Of a stretch of DNA of 64,000 bases, positions 10,173-23,800 are shown in pieces. The position numbers and the translations under genes were made by a program. How positions within the stretch are numbered: the first letter of the stretch is position 1; each line of letters starts with the position of its first letter. The DNA comes from Colius striatus (Eukaryota; Chordata; Aves; Coliiformes; Coliidae). Under the pieces are notes generated by a model, which ran no database searches, had not been told where the DNA came from, and saw only the letters and a list, made by a program, of their open reading frames with translations. The DNA lies in NCBI RefSeq assembly GCF_028858725.1, contig NC_084760.1:60909367-60973366 (forward strand), written 5' to 3'.

Positions 10173-13100
10173 TGTGGGAGCCTCCAAGTGCTCTCAGCAG
10201 TCTCACTAGCCTCAGTAAGGCAAGTTGTTCAAGCTATTCCCAGTGGCAAATGCTGTTATATAATTTGGCAGTGTTCAGGCTTCTTGCTTGTGCTCTTTTT
10301 CTTTTTCTTTACTTGCTATTTTGTCTTGGTTGCTTTTGTTTTAGTGTATTCATATCTGCAGATAGCATTGGGAGGGAAGGCAGAGGTGGAAAGCTGGTAG
10401 CTTTTACTATATTTCAAGGAAAAACATTTCCTAAACATTTTTTTTTCCTTAAGTAAAGCAAACATGGTACACCCTCTCTCAGTATTTGTTAGCAAGGAAA
10501 TTTGACAAAAGACACAGTAACTACCTCATCTGACATCTGCTTCTCTGTCAGCTTTAAAAGCTAGAAGCTATAGTGTCAGGAATGCCACAGGGGCACTGGT
10601 TCCAATGAGGAATTTGGTTTTGGCAGTGCCTTTGGAGTGGAGTTAAACGAGTTAGCCTAGCTCTGCTCTTGTGTAGCATGTTTTTCATGTGGTACAGGAT
10701 GCTATCAGGGCCATAAGCAATTACTTCCCACATCCAGAGAGGTGTTGTTTCTTCATGAAGTGATGTCAACTTTGAAATAAATTATTCAGATTTTCTGGGG
10801 AAAAAATACAGGATGTTTAGGCTGGTGAAGGAGAGAAAATATTTTGAAAGATTAAACTCAGCTGTGACAAGATTTCTGTTTTAACGTGGTGTGTAACTGA
10901 CCTCCTTTAACAGACCACACCTCATGTAATCCCCAGTTCTGCTCAAGCACCAACTCTGCAAACTCAGCTACCTCCAGAGCTACATACTCATTCCCACCTC
11001 CCAAATATCTTCATTTGTAATGGCTTTGGAGAAATCAGAAAACTACTGAGATGCCTGTGGCAGCTCTCTGGGGAGCAAAACCATGCTCCCAGATGTGTGG
11101 CCCTGGAGGTTCAGTTCTCCTGCCTGGGGAGGGCTGGCCCTGAGACAGTGACCCCACTGCCTGCGACAAGAGAGGAAGAGAATTCAGTTCAGTCTTCAGT
11201 TGAAGAGAAGGTTCAGCTTCACAGAGAATTAATGAAAGGCCCGTCTCTCAGCAAGGTCTGGCAGAAAGGGGGAATGTTTTTAAGGGGGAATACCCAGTGG
11301 GAAGTGATGTGTCCTGAACAACCTGAACTGATGATAGATTTCTCCAATCCCATGCTCTCTTTGAACCAAAGTTATTCAGATATTCTCATGTGCACATTGT
11401 ACATGTGTAGTTAGAGAAGGTTCTGCATAGAAAATGTGTCTAGTCCTTTGGTAATCAGATATGTAAGAACCGATTACTTAATTTTACTACAAGCTTTTGC
11501 CGTCCAGCTGACAGGAGGCTGCTTTGCTGAAATAGGGACTGCTGTGTGAAATTATTGAGACAAGATTGCAGCCTAGCATTGGTCAGACTGGAAGCATCCA
11601 TCGCTGCTTCTTGCATTGGGGAAGAACTTTTGCAGCCTTTCTTTGCCCCCTCATTCTCCCAGTTCCACCCTAAACTGCATACAACTGAATCTGCAAATTG
11701 CTACAAAGACAGTCTGGGCAAGAGTCTCCATTCCCATCACACTTGTGGTCCTTCTTCAGCTGTGACCTGAATTGGACTCATCAGCTGTCGGGTATTGCCA
11801 ATCTTGATGGAAGTAAGAGATGTAATGTGACTGCAGACTTTTCTGTTAAAAAAAACACAAACCTCTCCCCTCAAAACTAGACATCCAACTAAATATACCG
11901 TTTATGTTTAGCTGCTGGCACTTATAAACTTTGGGAGGCTTAAAAGCTTGTCAGCTTGTCACCTTCCTGTGAATAAACAGCATAATACCCCCGGGAGCAA
12001 GTAATAGAAAGAAAAGGCTGTTTTTCATTGAGTTCTCAAACCTTGTTGTGATGAATCAATTTTAAGCAATGAACATTAAGCAAGGACACCAGTGAATTAA
12101 TTTCTTTTTTTTTTTTTTTGTAGGAAAAAAATAGACAATGTAATTTTTTTTTTACTGTGTTCAGACCTGGAGTTCAGTGCTACCTACCCTCAGAAACCAG
12201 AGCTTAGACTGATTTTTAAAAGTTTACCTGCGTGTTTACTTAGAAATCCAGTGGATTGATCCTCTCCTAAAATAATGGGCAAATAACTCATTTTCCCTCT
12301 CTAGTTCCTCTGCTTTTATTTCATGGTACCTGTGCCAGCTGCAACACAATAACTTTTACCCCTGTGGTAACTGCAGGAGATACCTACCTTTCATGGATGG
12401 TAAACCAGCCAATATACAACACAAACTATAATAGTCAGGCCAAATGACACGAAGGAGGACATTGTTATTCTGTTTGAATTACCCGGAGGGCCATGCTGAG
12501 CTTTCTGGGCTTTGATCTGCTCCCTACATTACCTCCAGTGCTCAAAACACTGTATCAGATCGATAAGGTCATTGGGAAAAATGTTCCCAGTAACAGCAAA
12601 TGTGAAATATTTTATCCTGAGTTCTGCTGCTTGGCATGGAATTTGTATGAGGGATGTTCTGTGACATCATTGCGTAGTGAAAAGCCACAGCTTAACCACT
12701 GGAAGAATATATTTTCACAATTGTGGCCAAAAAGCTGCAGAACTGATGTTATTAGTGTTAACTAGCATTAACTAGAGTCCCAGGAAAGAAAGGAGATTGG
12801 AAAAAAGCTGTTTCCAGTCAATGAAAGCAAACAGAGGAGGTGAAAGCAAACAGCCTGTGCTGGTTCTGCAGCCAAAACAATTGTAAAGGGATCTCATGAA
12901 AATCAGCGGCTATGAAACCCTTGCTACCACCACAGGGTCCTGATCTCACAGCCCCATGCCTTTTCCACTTCCCACCAGAAACAGGCAAGAAAACAAGCAA
13001 AACTCCAGTGCAACAGACACGATGGGATTAGGAGGAAGAAAAGGTACTGTGCCTTGCTACTTCTCAATTCTCTGTTCTTTCCCTGTTCCTCTCTTGGCTG

Positions 13101-16100
13101 CTTATGCCATTGAAACAACTTCTTAGCTCGTGCTGTATGCCCGAGAGTGAGATATGTCAGCTGAAGCAGGGGCAGGGGGCCTGCCAGAGGATTATAAAGT
13201 GGGAAAGGATTACACCTGCTCTACTTCTCTCACTGCTGCCTGGGATGGGAGTCCCGCTGAAACCGGAGGTGGGAAGTGTGGGTTGAAATGTTCCAGGAAG
13301 CAAAAAATCCCGAACACCAGGATAGGCAAACAACTTATCAATGCTATACAAAGCGCAAGCCTCAGCTTCACAATGGTGCTGTTTGATGCTGGGCAGAGGG
13401 TCATGTGCTTCAGGAGGAAGAAGAATGAAAAAGCCAAAAGCGGGAGAGGGTTAGAAGTCCAGACAGGGACGTAACAATATGATGAGATTCCCTTGTTGGT
13501 TCTGTCTACTTGCAGTTAACAAGAAATGATATTTTCTGACATTTTCTCAATTCCTTGCTTTCAAAACTGACCAAATTATCTATAATTAGAGGCACGATTA
13601 GACTAGAAAAAGAAGATAAGATGTTCACATCAAATTGCTGAATAGTCTGCCTGAAAAATCTGTGAGGCTGAAGTAGGCAGTCCTCCTAAAATCTCTGGTC
13701 ATGATTTGTTTTTGTCTGTGTTTCCAGTGATCTAATAACTTAAATTTGGGGCTGTGGAGAGACGGGAAAGTTGGTGTTAAGCAAAAAGGAATGAATCAAG
13801 AGCCCTTCAGGGTTTTCTGAATCATTTTTCTTTAAGCCAATTTTATCAGAGTGGAAGTGAAGAAAGTTTTTTTCCTGTAGATTTTGTGACTCCCGGAAAG
13901 ACAATAGTGGAACTCTCTAAAATAATTTATTTTAAAATATGGGAATAAAGCTTTCCAGAAAACTAGGGAGAGGATTTTACTGGCATATCAACTGAAATTA
14001 TTTTCCTTTCATCAATGATTGCTGAGTTTTTTTTCTCAGAATTACTAGTTCACTGTTTGCAGAAGATAGTCAGCATGGGAGAATATGAGGGAGGCTCTGA
14101 GAACAACAGAAGGAAAGAGACAGAGAGAGAAAGAAAAGAATGGGGCAAAAACCCCAAGAAAAACATATAATTTATTCTAGGGAAAAAGTATCAATCTAAA
14201 AATCTTGATTAGCCTTTCCCATTAGTGTTGATTCATTGACACCCACACACAAGGGGGAAAATATGCCAAAATCCCAGTCACAGAGCGATGAAAACTAGAT
14301 GAAAAATACAGAGAGATATGTCAGAAGAATGAAGAGATCCATCCTTGAGGAATTGTGAATACAGAGAAGATAGTTGTTAGTACAGTTGTGCAACAAATGA
14401 ACTGTAATTTCGCAGTTAGCTTTTATAATGTAAGATAAATTTCATAAACACAATATTTACGATACACCTTTTGTGTCATGTGGCAAAGGAGTAAACTCAA
14501 AATAAATTAATAAATGGATAATCCTAAGAAAATAAATAAACAATGCAGCATGTTGTCATGTAGAAAATTCATGACAAAACTGAGAACATAAGTTTCTTCA
14601 GAGTCATGTGCTTTCTTATTAAGTTCTTCCCTTTGCATTTTATTCTTACTCATTGAGAGGCCCTGATTTATACCAATGTATTTTTATATGACTTTCAAAA
14701 AGTCTTTTAGAAAAGTTCTTTACCTCTTTTGATAGAACAAATAACAGGCACAGTTCAGAGCTCACTTCACAACTCCCTCCAGGGTCTGGAAAACACCTAC
14801 TGACTCACTGCACAACAGTTTATTCCTGCTGCTCTTCTGTTAACATTTTCTTTAGAAGTACAATGTGGCTAGAGTCAGCAACTTTAAGAGCTATGTTTTG
14901 GCAAAAACTTCCAATTGAATGTAAGAACTCGAGATCAGGAAGTACAGTATAAAAAGAATTGAGCTGAGAAAACAAAACAAAAACTCCATTTTTTTCAGGT
15001 TTCTACTTTCAAGACAGTGTAGCCTTTTCATCAAATAAAAGGAGAGGTGCTCTGGATAACCTGAAGAGCCACTTGTAACAGTTACTGAACAACGTGCCTG
15101 TGTTTTGCCATCACACACTGTTCTCTCCTGTTTGCTTTACCTCTTTCACATGTACCTTTTATAAACCAACGATTGAAACAGCAGGCCCATATATTTGAAA
15201 GAAAATTGTCCATCTGAAATAAAATGAGCCAATGATAAGTGAAAGCCAGAAAATCCAGTAAAAATGGCTGTTAAATTTTATTCACTTAATTATCTTGTAG
15301 GAAATGGCAAACCAGTTTCTCTCCTCAAACTGAAATTTTTAAGGGCTTAATTTCATTCTTAACTGCTTTTGATATAACTTTCTGGAACTGATGGAGGAAA
15401 CCCAGTGTAAATCAGTAAGAGAAGCATCAAAGCTACATTTCAAATGTGTTTATTGGTATCCAGTACACTGCTTTGTGTGATCAGAGCGATTTCCACCAAC
15501 TACTTCACTGGCAGAGGCTGGACTCAAGCCTGAACTCAGAGGAAATGTCTCAGAAAGACGGATTGGGAGCGGGAGGGGACAGCAAGTGCTTGGTCCTGAT
15601 TTCTCGCTTTGCACTGTCACCTACGTGATGCAGCGCCAGCCAGTGCACAGGCCCAGGGTAAGGGCCCGACCTGGAGTCACTACTTAGTAATGTTCACCTC
15701 GCTACCTGAAATCAGGCAGGTTTGAGGAATTTCCAAGCAAGGCATCAAAAAATTGAAGGCCTTTAGATCACTGCACAATGGGAAAAGGGTTTAGCTCTTT
15801 CCTCATGTGATGAATTGTTAAAAATGTGTGAGCTGAAATTTCTCTTGCCTGTTCCAGTTAAGGAAAGGGATGTACATTGTTAAGAACAATGTGAGCTGCT
15901 GAAATGTACTTTTTTTTTTGTTGCTGGGAAACATTTTCTCCTGCATGGAGTATGTCAGTCACACAGGAAATGGAGTCATTTTCATGGTTTTAATTATTTT
16001 CACTGAGAAAGTGTTTTGTTTTCTCCTGAAAATCTTCTTGTTGCGAAAATAAACAACTAAATGTCATTAATGCCGTACTTCGACTTCTTGCTGGTTTTTG

Positions 16101-17778
16101 ACCACAGCTGGCAATCTGAAAGCAGTTTTACATGCATTCATTCATACCAAATGTCTGGGTAAAGCTTTCCAAAGTCCAGCTAAATTTTCAACTTGTTCCA
16201 GGCAAGCAGGAAATGGAACAAGCCTCCAATGCACAGATCTTTTCATGTTCACCCAATGGGCATGAAAAAATAAGTAGCATACAGTCCTGTGATGCAACAA
16301 AAACTTCAGCTCATCCATTCTCCAGAACAATTGTCACCTGTGTTCACTAACAAGTAGCAAATATGCTACATCCGCCCTCACAGCAGGAGACACTGACAGC
16401 TCAGTAGGTGGAGTGAGATGGGTCTGGTATCACCCAGGACAATATCAGTGTCCTACTCAAATCATGACAACAGGAGAGGTTGCCTGGAAGAAACAGAGTT
16501 TCTGCCCCAGAATCCTTTCCTGCCTGTTTACTCAGCAAAATCCCATATTTTGGAATGCAGGTAGTGGAAATACCATGCTGGCAGCATTTTGACAGGGAGA
16601 TGCCAGCATTTCCTTACCCCATTGCATCAGCCACACAGGTCAGGGATGCACTTTGCTGGCAGAAAGGCTGGGGAGGAAATTTTGTGTCCCACTTTTCTCC
16701 CTGCTTTTCTCCTGGTCGCTATGAGGTGGAAGCAAATCGTATTTGGCCGCCAACTCTCACTGTCTGATGGAGCTCTCAAAGGTAGGTTGTGCCTGCATGG
16801 GCAGTAGTAGCTTTGTTATCCATCACAGATTGGATGTGTGTGCACCCACAAGACCTCAGGGACATCCTCAGACAGGAAACCCTCAGCGAGACTGTGACCT
16901 TGGAGCAGATGCCTGCCGTACACCCTCTGAAAGCACTTGGCACTGGTTACTGACCACTGCAGTGGCAAAGCTGATTCAGTGATCTCTAGGGTAGAAGCAA
17001 ACTCTCTCCTATAATTTTGTGTTTACCAGTGTGACTTTTATGAAAGACTTGCCTGAGCTGCTGAAGACTGCAGCCTGGGGGCTGACACTGCTGCTGGCAC
17101 AAGTGGACATAGCCCTGAGAGAAGGCAGATGCTGCCTGTCACCAAGATCCTGCCATCCCAGCATGGCTGCTTGGCTGAGGTATTGCTGTGAAACAAGAGA
17201 CAGTAGCATCAGGACTTGGACCTCTCCAAAGATTACTGAGGTCCTGGTGCACTCATTTGACTGGTGCAGGCTTCCAGCCTATGAGCAAACTCCATTCAGC
17301 AGACACCCTTCTCCCTCCCTCCCTCATTGAAATTCAAATACCGTACTGCTTCAGTTTGGCTTAAACCTCTCTGTTTCAGACTAATCACACAAGCATTAGT
17401 TGTTCAAGTTCACACTTAATAGGCCCTGGCAAATGCCAAAGGGCTGTCAGTGGTACAGAGTGTGCTGTGTGGGAGAAACACGGTGCCCTGAAGGGCTGCT
17501 CCTGAGCAGGACTGCCCCCAAGGAAGGCACGTCTAAGATTGGGTTCACAGCCAAATAGGGTGCGCACAATGCTTTAGCCCTCAACTACAGTTTCTGACTT
17601 CCACAGTCAGAAGTCCACAGTCTTGTCAAAGAAGCATGGAGAAAGCAAAGTTTTACAGTCAGTTGTCACAAAGTTTAGTTCTTGGTAAGGATTTCCCTAC
17701 TGTGGACTTAGTACATAAGAAAGCCTTTGCACATATAGAGTCAATAGATAGGAGTCACTGACTTGGCTGAAGGTTGTT

Positions 17779-17860
17779 CTCATAGAATCATAGAATGGTA
17801 AGGTTGGAAGGGTCCTTTAGAGATCATCTAGTCCAATCCCCCTGCAGAAGCAGGTCCAAA
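17779..17860 (-). mobile_element. CR1 LINE 3' fragment
   Basis: CATAGAATCATAGAATGGTA, then AGGTTGGAAGGGTCC and CTAGTCCAATCCCCCTGCAG, is the minus-strand CR1 tail. About 80 bp remain. It is closer to consensus than the 5.0 kb copy. Confidence 0.92.
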
Positions 17861-18625
17861 ACTCAAGAGTGGTGGAACCAGAGTGGCTGCTTAGTCCCAG
17901 ATGTTTTTCTGAGAGCAAAGGAACTTGCTAGTCTTTTCCTGGCCTTTCTGGGGAAATGTGAAAGACCCATCTTTCTTCTCCATCCTCATCACAAATAAAT
18001 CATACCAATCTCACTGACATTCAGGGAAGCTGATGAAGATTTTTGGCACTGCCCTCAATTTCTCTCTCTTCAGATAGATAATTTTGAACATTACCCTTAT
18101 ACTCTACCTTCTCCAAATCTTACCCTTTCCTAGACAGTGACCAATATGCTCTCCATCACCCAAAGAAAAGTCTCCTCTTCTCTGCCTGTGACTCTCCTTA
18201 ATGGCACCTTGGCTTTTTGTAGTGGATGTCTGCCCTTTCCTGATGGACAGCTTTGAAATTTCAGTTGTAAGCGAATATGCCTTCCCACTAAACACCACGT
18301 ACACACTCAGATTTTCTTAATCCCAGCTCCCTGATTGTGACTTCTGCTCTCCCTCAGCCTACTCAAGAGGGTAGAGCAGCTACAGAAGCAAGAAGGGAAA
18401 CTTGGACTTTCTGTTCCCTTCTGAATAAAGTCCCAGTTTGCTGCAAGACATACGGCTTTGAAACAGATCCACATGTGGTTTAGAGGGTTTTTTGTGACTA
18501 ACAGCATCTTTAGACACATATATTTGTATTTATCATAGCAAGGTTTGGCTCCCTTGCTTGTTCTAAGAGCAAATACACTTGGGCTAGCTCTCAAATTGGA
18601 CACGTGCCATTGATATCAGAGGCAA
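17861..18625. other. Spacer between CR1 copies, nothing recognised
   Basis: Ordinary intergenic sequence; no exon, RNA or transposon feature was identified. Confidence 0.55.
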
Positions 18626-20880
18626 TATAGAATCATAGAATGGTAAGGATTCTAAGAAACTTTTATAAGTGATCTAGTCCAAATCCCCTGCTAAAGCAGG
18701 TCCACATAGATCAAGTCACACAGGAATGCGTCCAGGTGGGTTTTGAAAACCTCACAGAAGGAGACTTGACACCATCCCTGGGTAGCCTGTGCCAGGGCTC
18801 CCTCACTCTCACAGTAAAATAGTTTTCCGTTATGTTTAAATGGAACTTTTTATGTTCCAATTTCTCCCCATTACTCCTTGTCTTGTCACTAGATATAATA
18901 GAAAAAAAGTGATGCCTCAACCTCTTGACATCCACCATTTAGTTATTTGGAAATATTAATGACATCCCCCTCAGTCTCCTCTTCTCTAGACACGAGATGA
19001 GGCCTCACCAGGGCAGAATAGAGGGGGACAAGAACCTCCCTCGACCTGCTGGCCACACTCTTCTTGATGCATCCCAAGATGCCATTGGCCTTCTTGGCCA
19101 CGAGGGCACATTGCTGGCTCACGGTTAGTTTTTTATCAACCAGGACTCCCAGATCTCTCTCTGCAGAGTGGCTCTTCAGCAGGCCAATCCCCAGCCTGTA
19201 CTGGTGCACGGGATAGTTCCTCCCCAGGTGCAGGACTCTGCACTTGTCCTTGTTGAACCTCATGAGGTTTCTCTCTGCCCAACTCTCAAGCTGGTTGATT
19301 CCTGCTGAATGGCAGCACAGCCTTCTGGGGAATCAGCCAGTCCTTCCAGTTTGGTGTCATCAGCCAACTTGCTGAGGGTACACTCTGTCCCATCATCCAG
19401 GTCGTTGAGGAAGATGCTGAACAAGACTAGCCCCAGAACCGATCCCTGTGGAACTCCACTGGCCACAGGCCTCCAACCCGATTCTGTGCTATTGATCACC
19501 ATCCTCTGGGCTCTGTCATTCAGCCAGTTTTTGATCCACCTCACAATCCACTCATCCAAGCCACACTGCCTGAGCTTTCTGATGATGATGTTATGGGAGA
19601 CAGTGTCAAAAGTCTTGCTGAAGTCAAAGTAGATGATATCTACTGCTATCCCCTCATCTAGCCAGCTGGTTATACACTCATAGAAGGCTATCAGGTTGGT
19701 CAAACAGGATTTCCTCTTGGTGAAGCCATGTTGACTCCCCTGATAACCATCTTTTCCTTCATATGTTCAGTGATAACATTCAGGATGAGTTGTTCCATCA
19801 CCTTTCCAAGGATGGAGGTGAGACTGACAGCCTGTAGTTTCCTAGATCATCCTTCCTGCCCTTTTTGAAGACTGGCATGACATTGGTCTTTCTCCGGTCC
19901 TCAGGCACCTCGCCTGTCCTCCATGAATGTTCAAAAATGATGGAGGGTGGCTTAGCAACCACATCAGCCAGCTCCCTCAGCACTCTAGAATGCATCCCAT
20001 CAAGTCCTATTGACTTATGAGCATTAAGCTTGGCCAACAAGTCTTTAACCTCTTCCTCATCCACCCAAGGCAAGTTCTCTGTTGTCCAGGCCATCCTATT
20101 ATCCTTGCTGGACTGATCTTCCCAAAGGCTGGCCTTGGCTGTAAAGACAAGAAGGCATTCAGTAGTTCAGCCTTCTCTGCATCCTCAGTCACCAAGGCAC
20201 CCTCTGTGTTCAGCAGTGGGCCCACATTCCCCCTTATCTTCCTTTTGCTGCTGATGTACCTGAAAAATCCCATCTTGTTTTCCTTTACTTTCCTGGTCAG
20301 GTTTAATTCTAAAAGGGCTTTAGCCTTCCTAGTTTCATCCCTGCATATCCTGGCAATGTTCCTATACTCATCCCAAGAAACCAGCCCCCCCTTCCACCTC
20401 TCATAGATGTCTGCTTTCTCCCTGAGTTGTCCCAGCAGATCTTTGTTCATCCATGGAGACTTCCTCTGCCTCCTTTTCCCACTTTTCTACTGTGAAGTGG
20501 AAGTGGTGTTTGAGGATCAACCAGCTCTCTTGGGCACTTTTATCATCTGGGATTCTATCCCATGAGAACCTTCCAAGCAGGTCTTTGAAGTGTCCAAAGT
20601 CAGCTTGCCTGAAATCCAGAGTCACAATCCTGCTTGGTATCCTACTGCTTCCACACAGGATCTTGAACTCTAGTATCTCTTAATTACTGCAGCTGAGGTT
20701 GCCTTCAACCTTCACATCCCCAACCAGACTCACCTTATTTGTCAGTACCAGGTCCAGCAGCACACCCCTCCTTGTTGGTTCCTCAACCACCTGTGACAGG
20801 AAGTCGTCATGAACATTATGTAGGAAGCTACTGACCCTGCATCTGTTTGGAGATGTTGGAAGCTCAGTGAAGGAGCAGTC
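18626..20880 (-). mobile_element. CR1 LINE, 2.2 kb copy with decayed ORF2 (reverse transcriptase region)
   Basis: This is the longest transposon in the window, reading on the minus strand. Its 3' tail is at 18626, where the ATAGAATCATAG unit begins, and it runs back through the reverse-transcriptase region to about 20880. Minus-strand translation shows the RT blocks in order: [13 protein letters not shown] near 19631-19593, GVPQGSVLG near 19457-19431 and ADDTKL near 19364-19347. The catalytic box reads LADD where CR1 elements usually have FADD. The N-terminal side is visible as NKDLLGQLREKADIYERWK at 20447-20391 and LDFRQADFGHFKDLL near 20619. The frame is broken several times, the 3' UTR carries a deletion around 18960, and no endonuclease or ORF1 remains. 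The copy cannot encode a working protein. Confidence 0.95.
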
Positions 20881-23800
20881 CCACCTTCCTCATCAATGTC
20901 TCAGCCTCTTCTTTGTCAGATCCTGTGTCCTCTCAGAGTTGCATGGACTAAGTGGGATTTGGAGGGAGCTTCTTGGAGAAAAAAATAGAAGAGCTACACT
21001 ACACCATGTTGTTCTTCATTGTAACTGCAGCTATCCAGGTGCAATGCATGGGCTCTCTTACCCATTGCATGGGCTCTGCAGTCCACCAGAGCTGCACAGG
21101 CTGCAAGTGCAGTAGTACTGCAGCAATTCATCCTCACGTTTGTCATGGCTGCTTTCCAAGACTTCCTGTATTCCTATGGCTTCATTTCCAAATGACTGGC
21201 AGATCAAATTGAGGTTTCATAGCTGCAGATCACTGTAAGTTCAGAGAGGAGAGATCTCTGGGCAGCCTGATGGGTCCCTATGGACACAGGTCCTGCTTCG
21301 ATTGCACAGCTCTAGGAAAGGTGAGGAGCAACAAACGACAGTCTCAGCAACAGCTTGTGTTATGCCTCCCAACTTTGTCCCCTTTAACTGAGCAGGAACA
21401 GAAGCAAACAGCTTCTATTTAAACTGAGTCTCCTGATGACAGGACAGGTTTGTCTTGATGACTCTTACACATAAATGCATTTTTCATGTCTGAGTAACAT
21501 GTAGGTTCATTTCATGAACAGTGGCACCTGAAACACTATTACAAAAGACAGTTATGCAGAAGTTGGGAAATCACGGGAGGAGAAAGTGTTCATGCCTCTG
21601 TAACTCATCTCTTTTGTGCAAATGCACAATGTGTTGATTAATACTTTTATTGCATACAGTTTCTTTCACACATCCTCACTTTCTTTAGTACACAGAGCAG
21701 ACAATGTACAGTTAATCGTTTGGAGGTCTGTGTTACATCAGAGCTCAGACTGCAAAACCACAGCCACTGCTGCTGCCCTCATAACCTACAGTGCTAGTCA
21801 GTATTTTTATTTTCTTTGATTTGTTCCAACTTATTGTCCTAACTGCAGAAATGGAGATAATCTGTCATGGAGATATGGTTAACAGCTTCCCTATAAAATG
21901 CTTGATGGTACTGTAACATATACAACTTTCATAAGCCTGAATTAATACAGCTTCACAAAATGCCAATAAGATGAGTGGATAGAGCTACCTCTGCAGTAGA
22001 GTTGAGGAACTGGGATGTATCATTTTAAGTCCAAAACCAGCCCTTACATTGCGATGCCCATGGAAACCGAGGATCTGTCCTTGTTGTTTAGTATTAAACA
22101 AGTCTTAATACATATAAAGGCTGTTTATATTCATTTTGTTCACCCTTGGAAGTATTAACACAGTTGAAAATAAAGATTCACGAATCTAGTTCTTAAAAAG
22201 AGAAAAAAAAAATCGGATAGCATCCTCTATAGACCATCTTCCTGCCCTAAGCTGCAAGGTCAGTCCTATCAGTCTTCTTTGGGTATCCCTACTGCTGAAT
22301 TGTTACCACCTAACATGTTTTTTAAAAAATCACTGAAGCCAGAGATTTCACTGTCTTCTGAGCTTTTCCAATGCCTTATTATGCTCCTTGTTTGACCAGT
22401 GTTTAGACTAGATCCTCTGTACTACAACTAGTCCATCTTTCCTGTCTTCTTGTACAAAGGGGACATGAAGACCTGTATATTTCTCTGCTCTATGAAAATG
22501 TTGAATATCTGTTGCTGGCCTCTGGGGTCCTCACTGGCTAATACGTCTCTTTGGGTAATGCTGCCCAGAATGGGACACGAAATGCCAGCAGTGGCCTCAG
22601 GGCTGCTGAGTAAGGCAGAAAAATCTCTCTGTGCCTCTTCTGTGTTACATTTCTGCTTATATGTCCCAGACATGACCCTCATATTTCTTCACAACAGTGT
22701 CAATGTTATTGCTCATAAATAACTTGGGGTATGCTACAACTCCAGTTCCTTTTCTGCAGAACTATTATCTATCCCTCCAGGTCCCATTTTGTAATCAATT
22801 ACTCTTATTTAAACATAGACATTTTTGATCTTCCTTACCTAATTATTTCCCACTTTTTTTTCCAACTCACTATACAAATTTGTTACTTTTCTGCCATCCT
22901 GTGGGCCTCTAGGTCTTCTCCCAGGTGGGTGTTTGTGGTCGCCCATATAAACTTAATACATACATCTGCTAATGACATGAGTGATGGAGCAGAAAGCACA
23001 AAAGAGAGGCAGACTCAGGATAGACCACTTTGGAAACAACAGTGGATTTTCTTCCATTTTAGTAATGATTTGTAAGTTATTATTTAAGTAGAGTTCCCAT
23101 GATAACTACTTTCTAAGCATTTGAGAAACAAGGTATTTGCAAATGCACAAATCCCCGTGGCAAGTCTGGTGTAAGTGACTTCCCCACCATCAGCTAGCAA
23201 CCCTGAGTCACAGCTTTTATCTAACTCCACGACAATGCACTTGTTGAGCCCTCACTCTGTTCAGAGCAGCCTGGTGTGGCTGGATAGGAGTAGCCCTCTC
23301 CTCCTAAGTAGAAAGAAGGGCAAAGTGCAGCCTCTTGGGCACCAGGAGCTGATAAGGAAGGACATATTCACTGAGGACAGCACCTTTAGAAACTTCAGCT
23401 TTTAAGCTCTAGCATTCTTGTACATGTCCTCAATCTTGATTTAACCAAACCTAGCCAGGTTTTTGCAGGAAGAGGAAAGCATACATTCTTGCCACAAAGC
23501 TTACCCTTGCTAAGTTTCAAGTAATTGGTACAAAGCAGAATGGAGGAGTAATTATGACAGTAATGTTTTTAAAAGTAGTATTTCTGAGCACTAGAAAAAA
23601 GCACAGTTTGTGGAAGCATTGTCCAAAAAAGAGAATTTGTTCCTCGATGTGCAACTCACCAATCATCACACACTCAAGAGACTGCTTATTTCAAGTTTGG
23701 ACAATCCTGGGTGCTCAGTGGTAATTCCACAAATCAATAACACTTCAAATGTACCTCCCATGCTGTATTTATACACAAAGCATGAACATATTCTCTATTC

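Larger units (their letters stand above)
9481..17778. other. Intergenic DNA upstream of SLC2A12, no gene recognised
   Basis: Apart from the two short repeats listed separately and a T15 run at 12105-12119, I see no exon with plausible splice context, no RNA gene and no recognisable transposon. The open frames are short and unlike known families. Regulatory elements may be present but cannot be called by eye. Confidence 0.6.

Noticed and set aside
10052..10456. Open frame with Val-Leu repeats and a hydrophobic stretch resembling a membrane protein
   Set aside because: The repeat is the translation of a hexanucleotide microsatellite, and the rest is T-rich sequence read as Leu/Phe.
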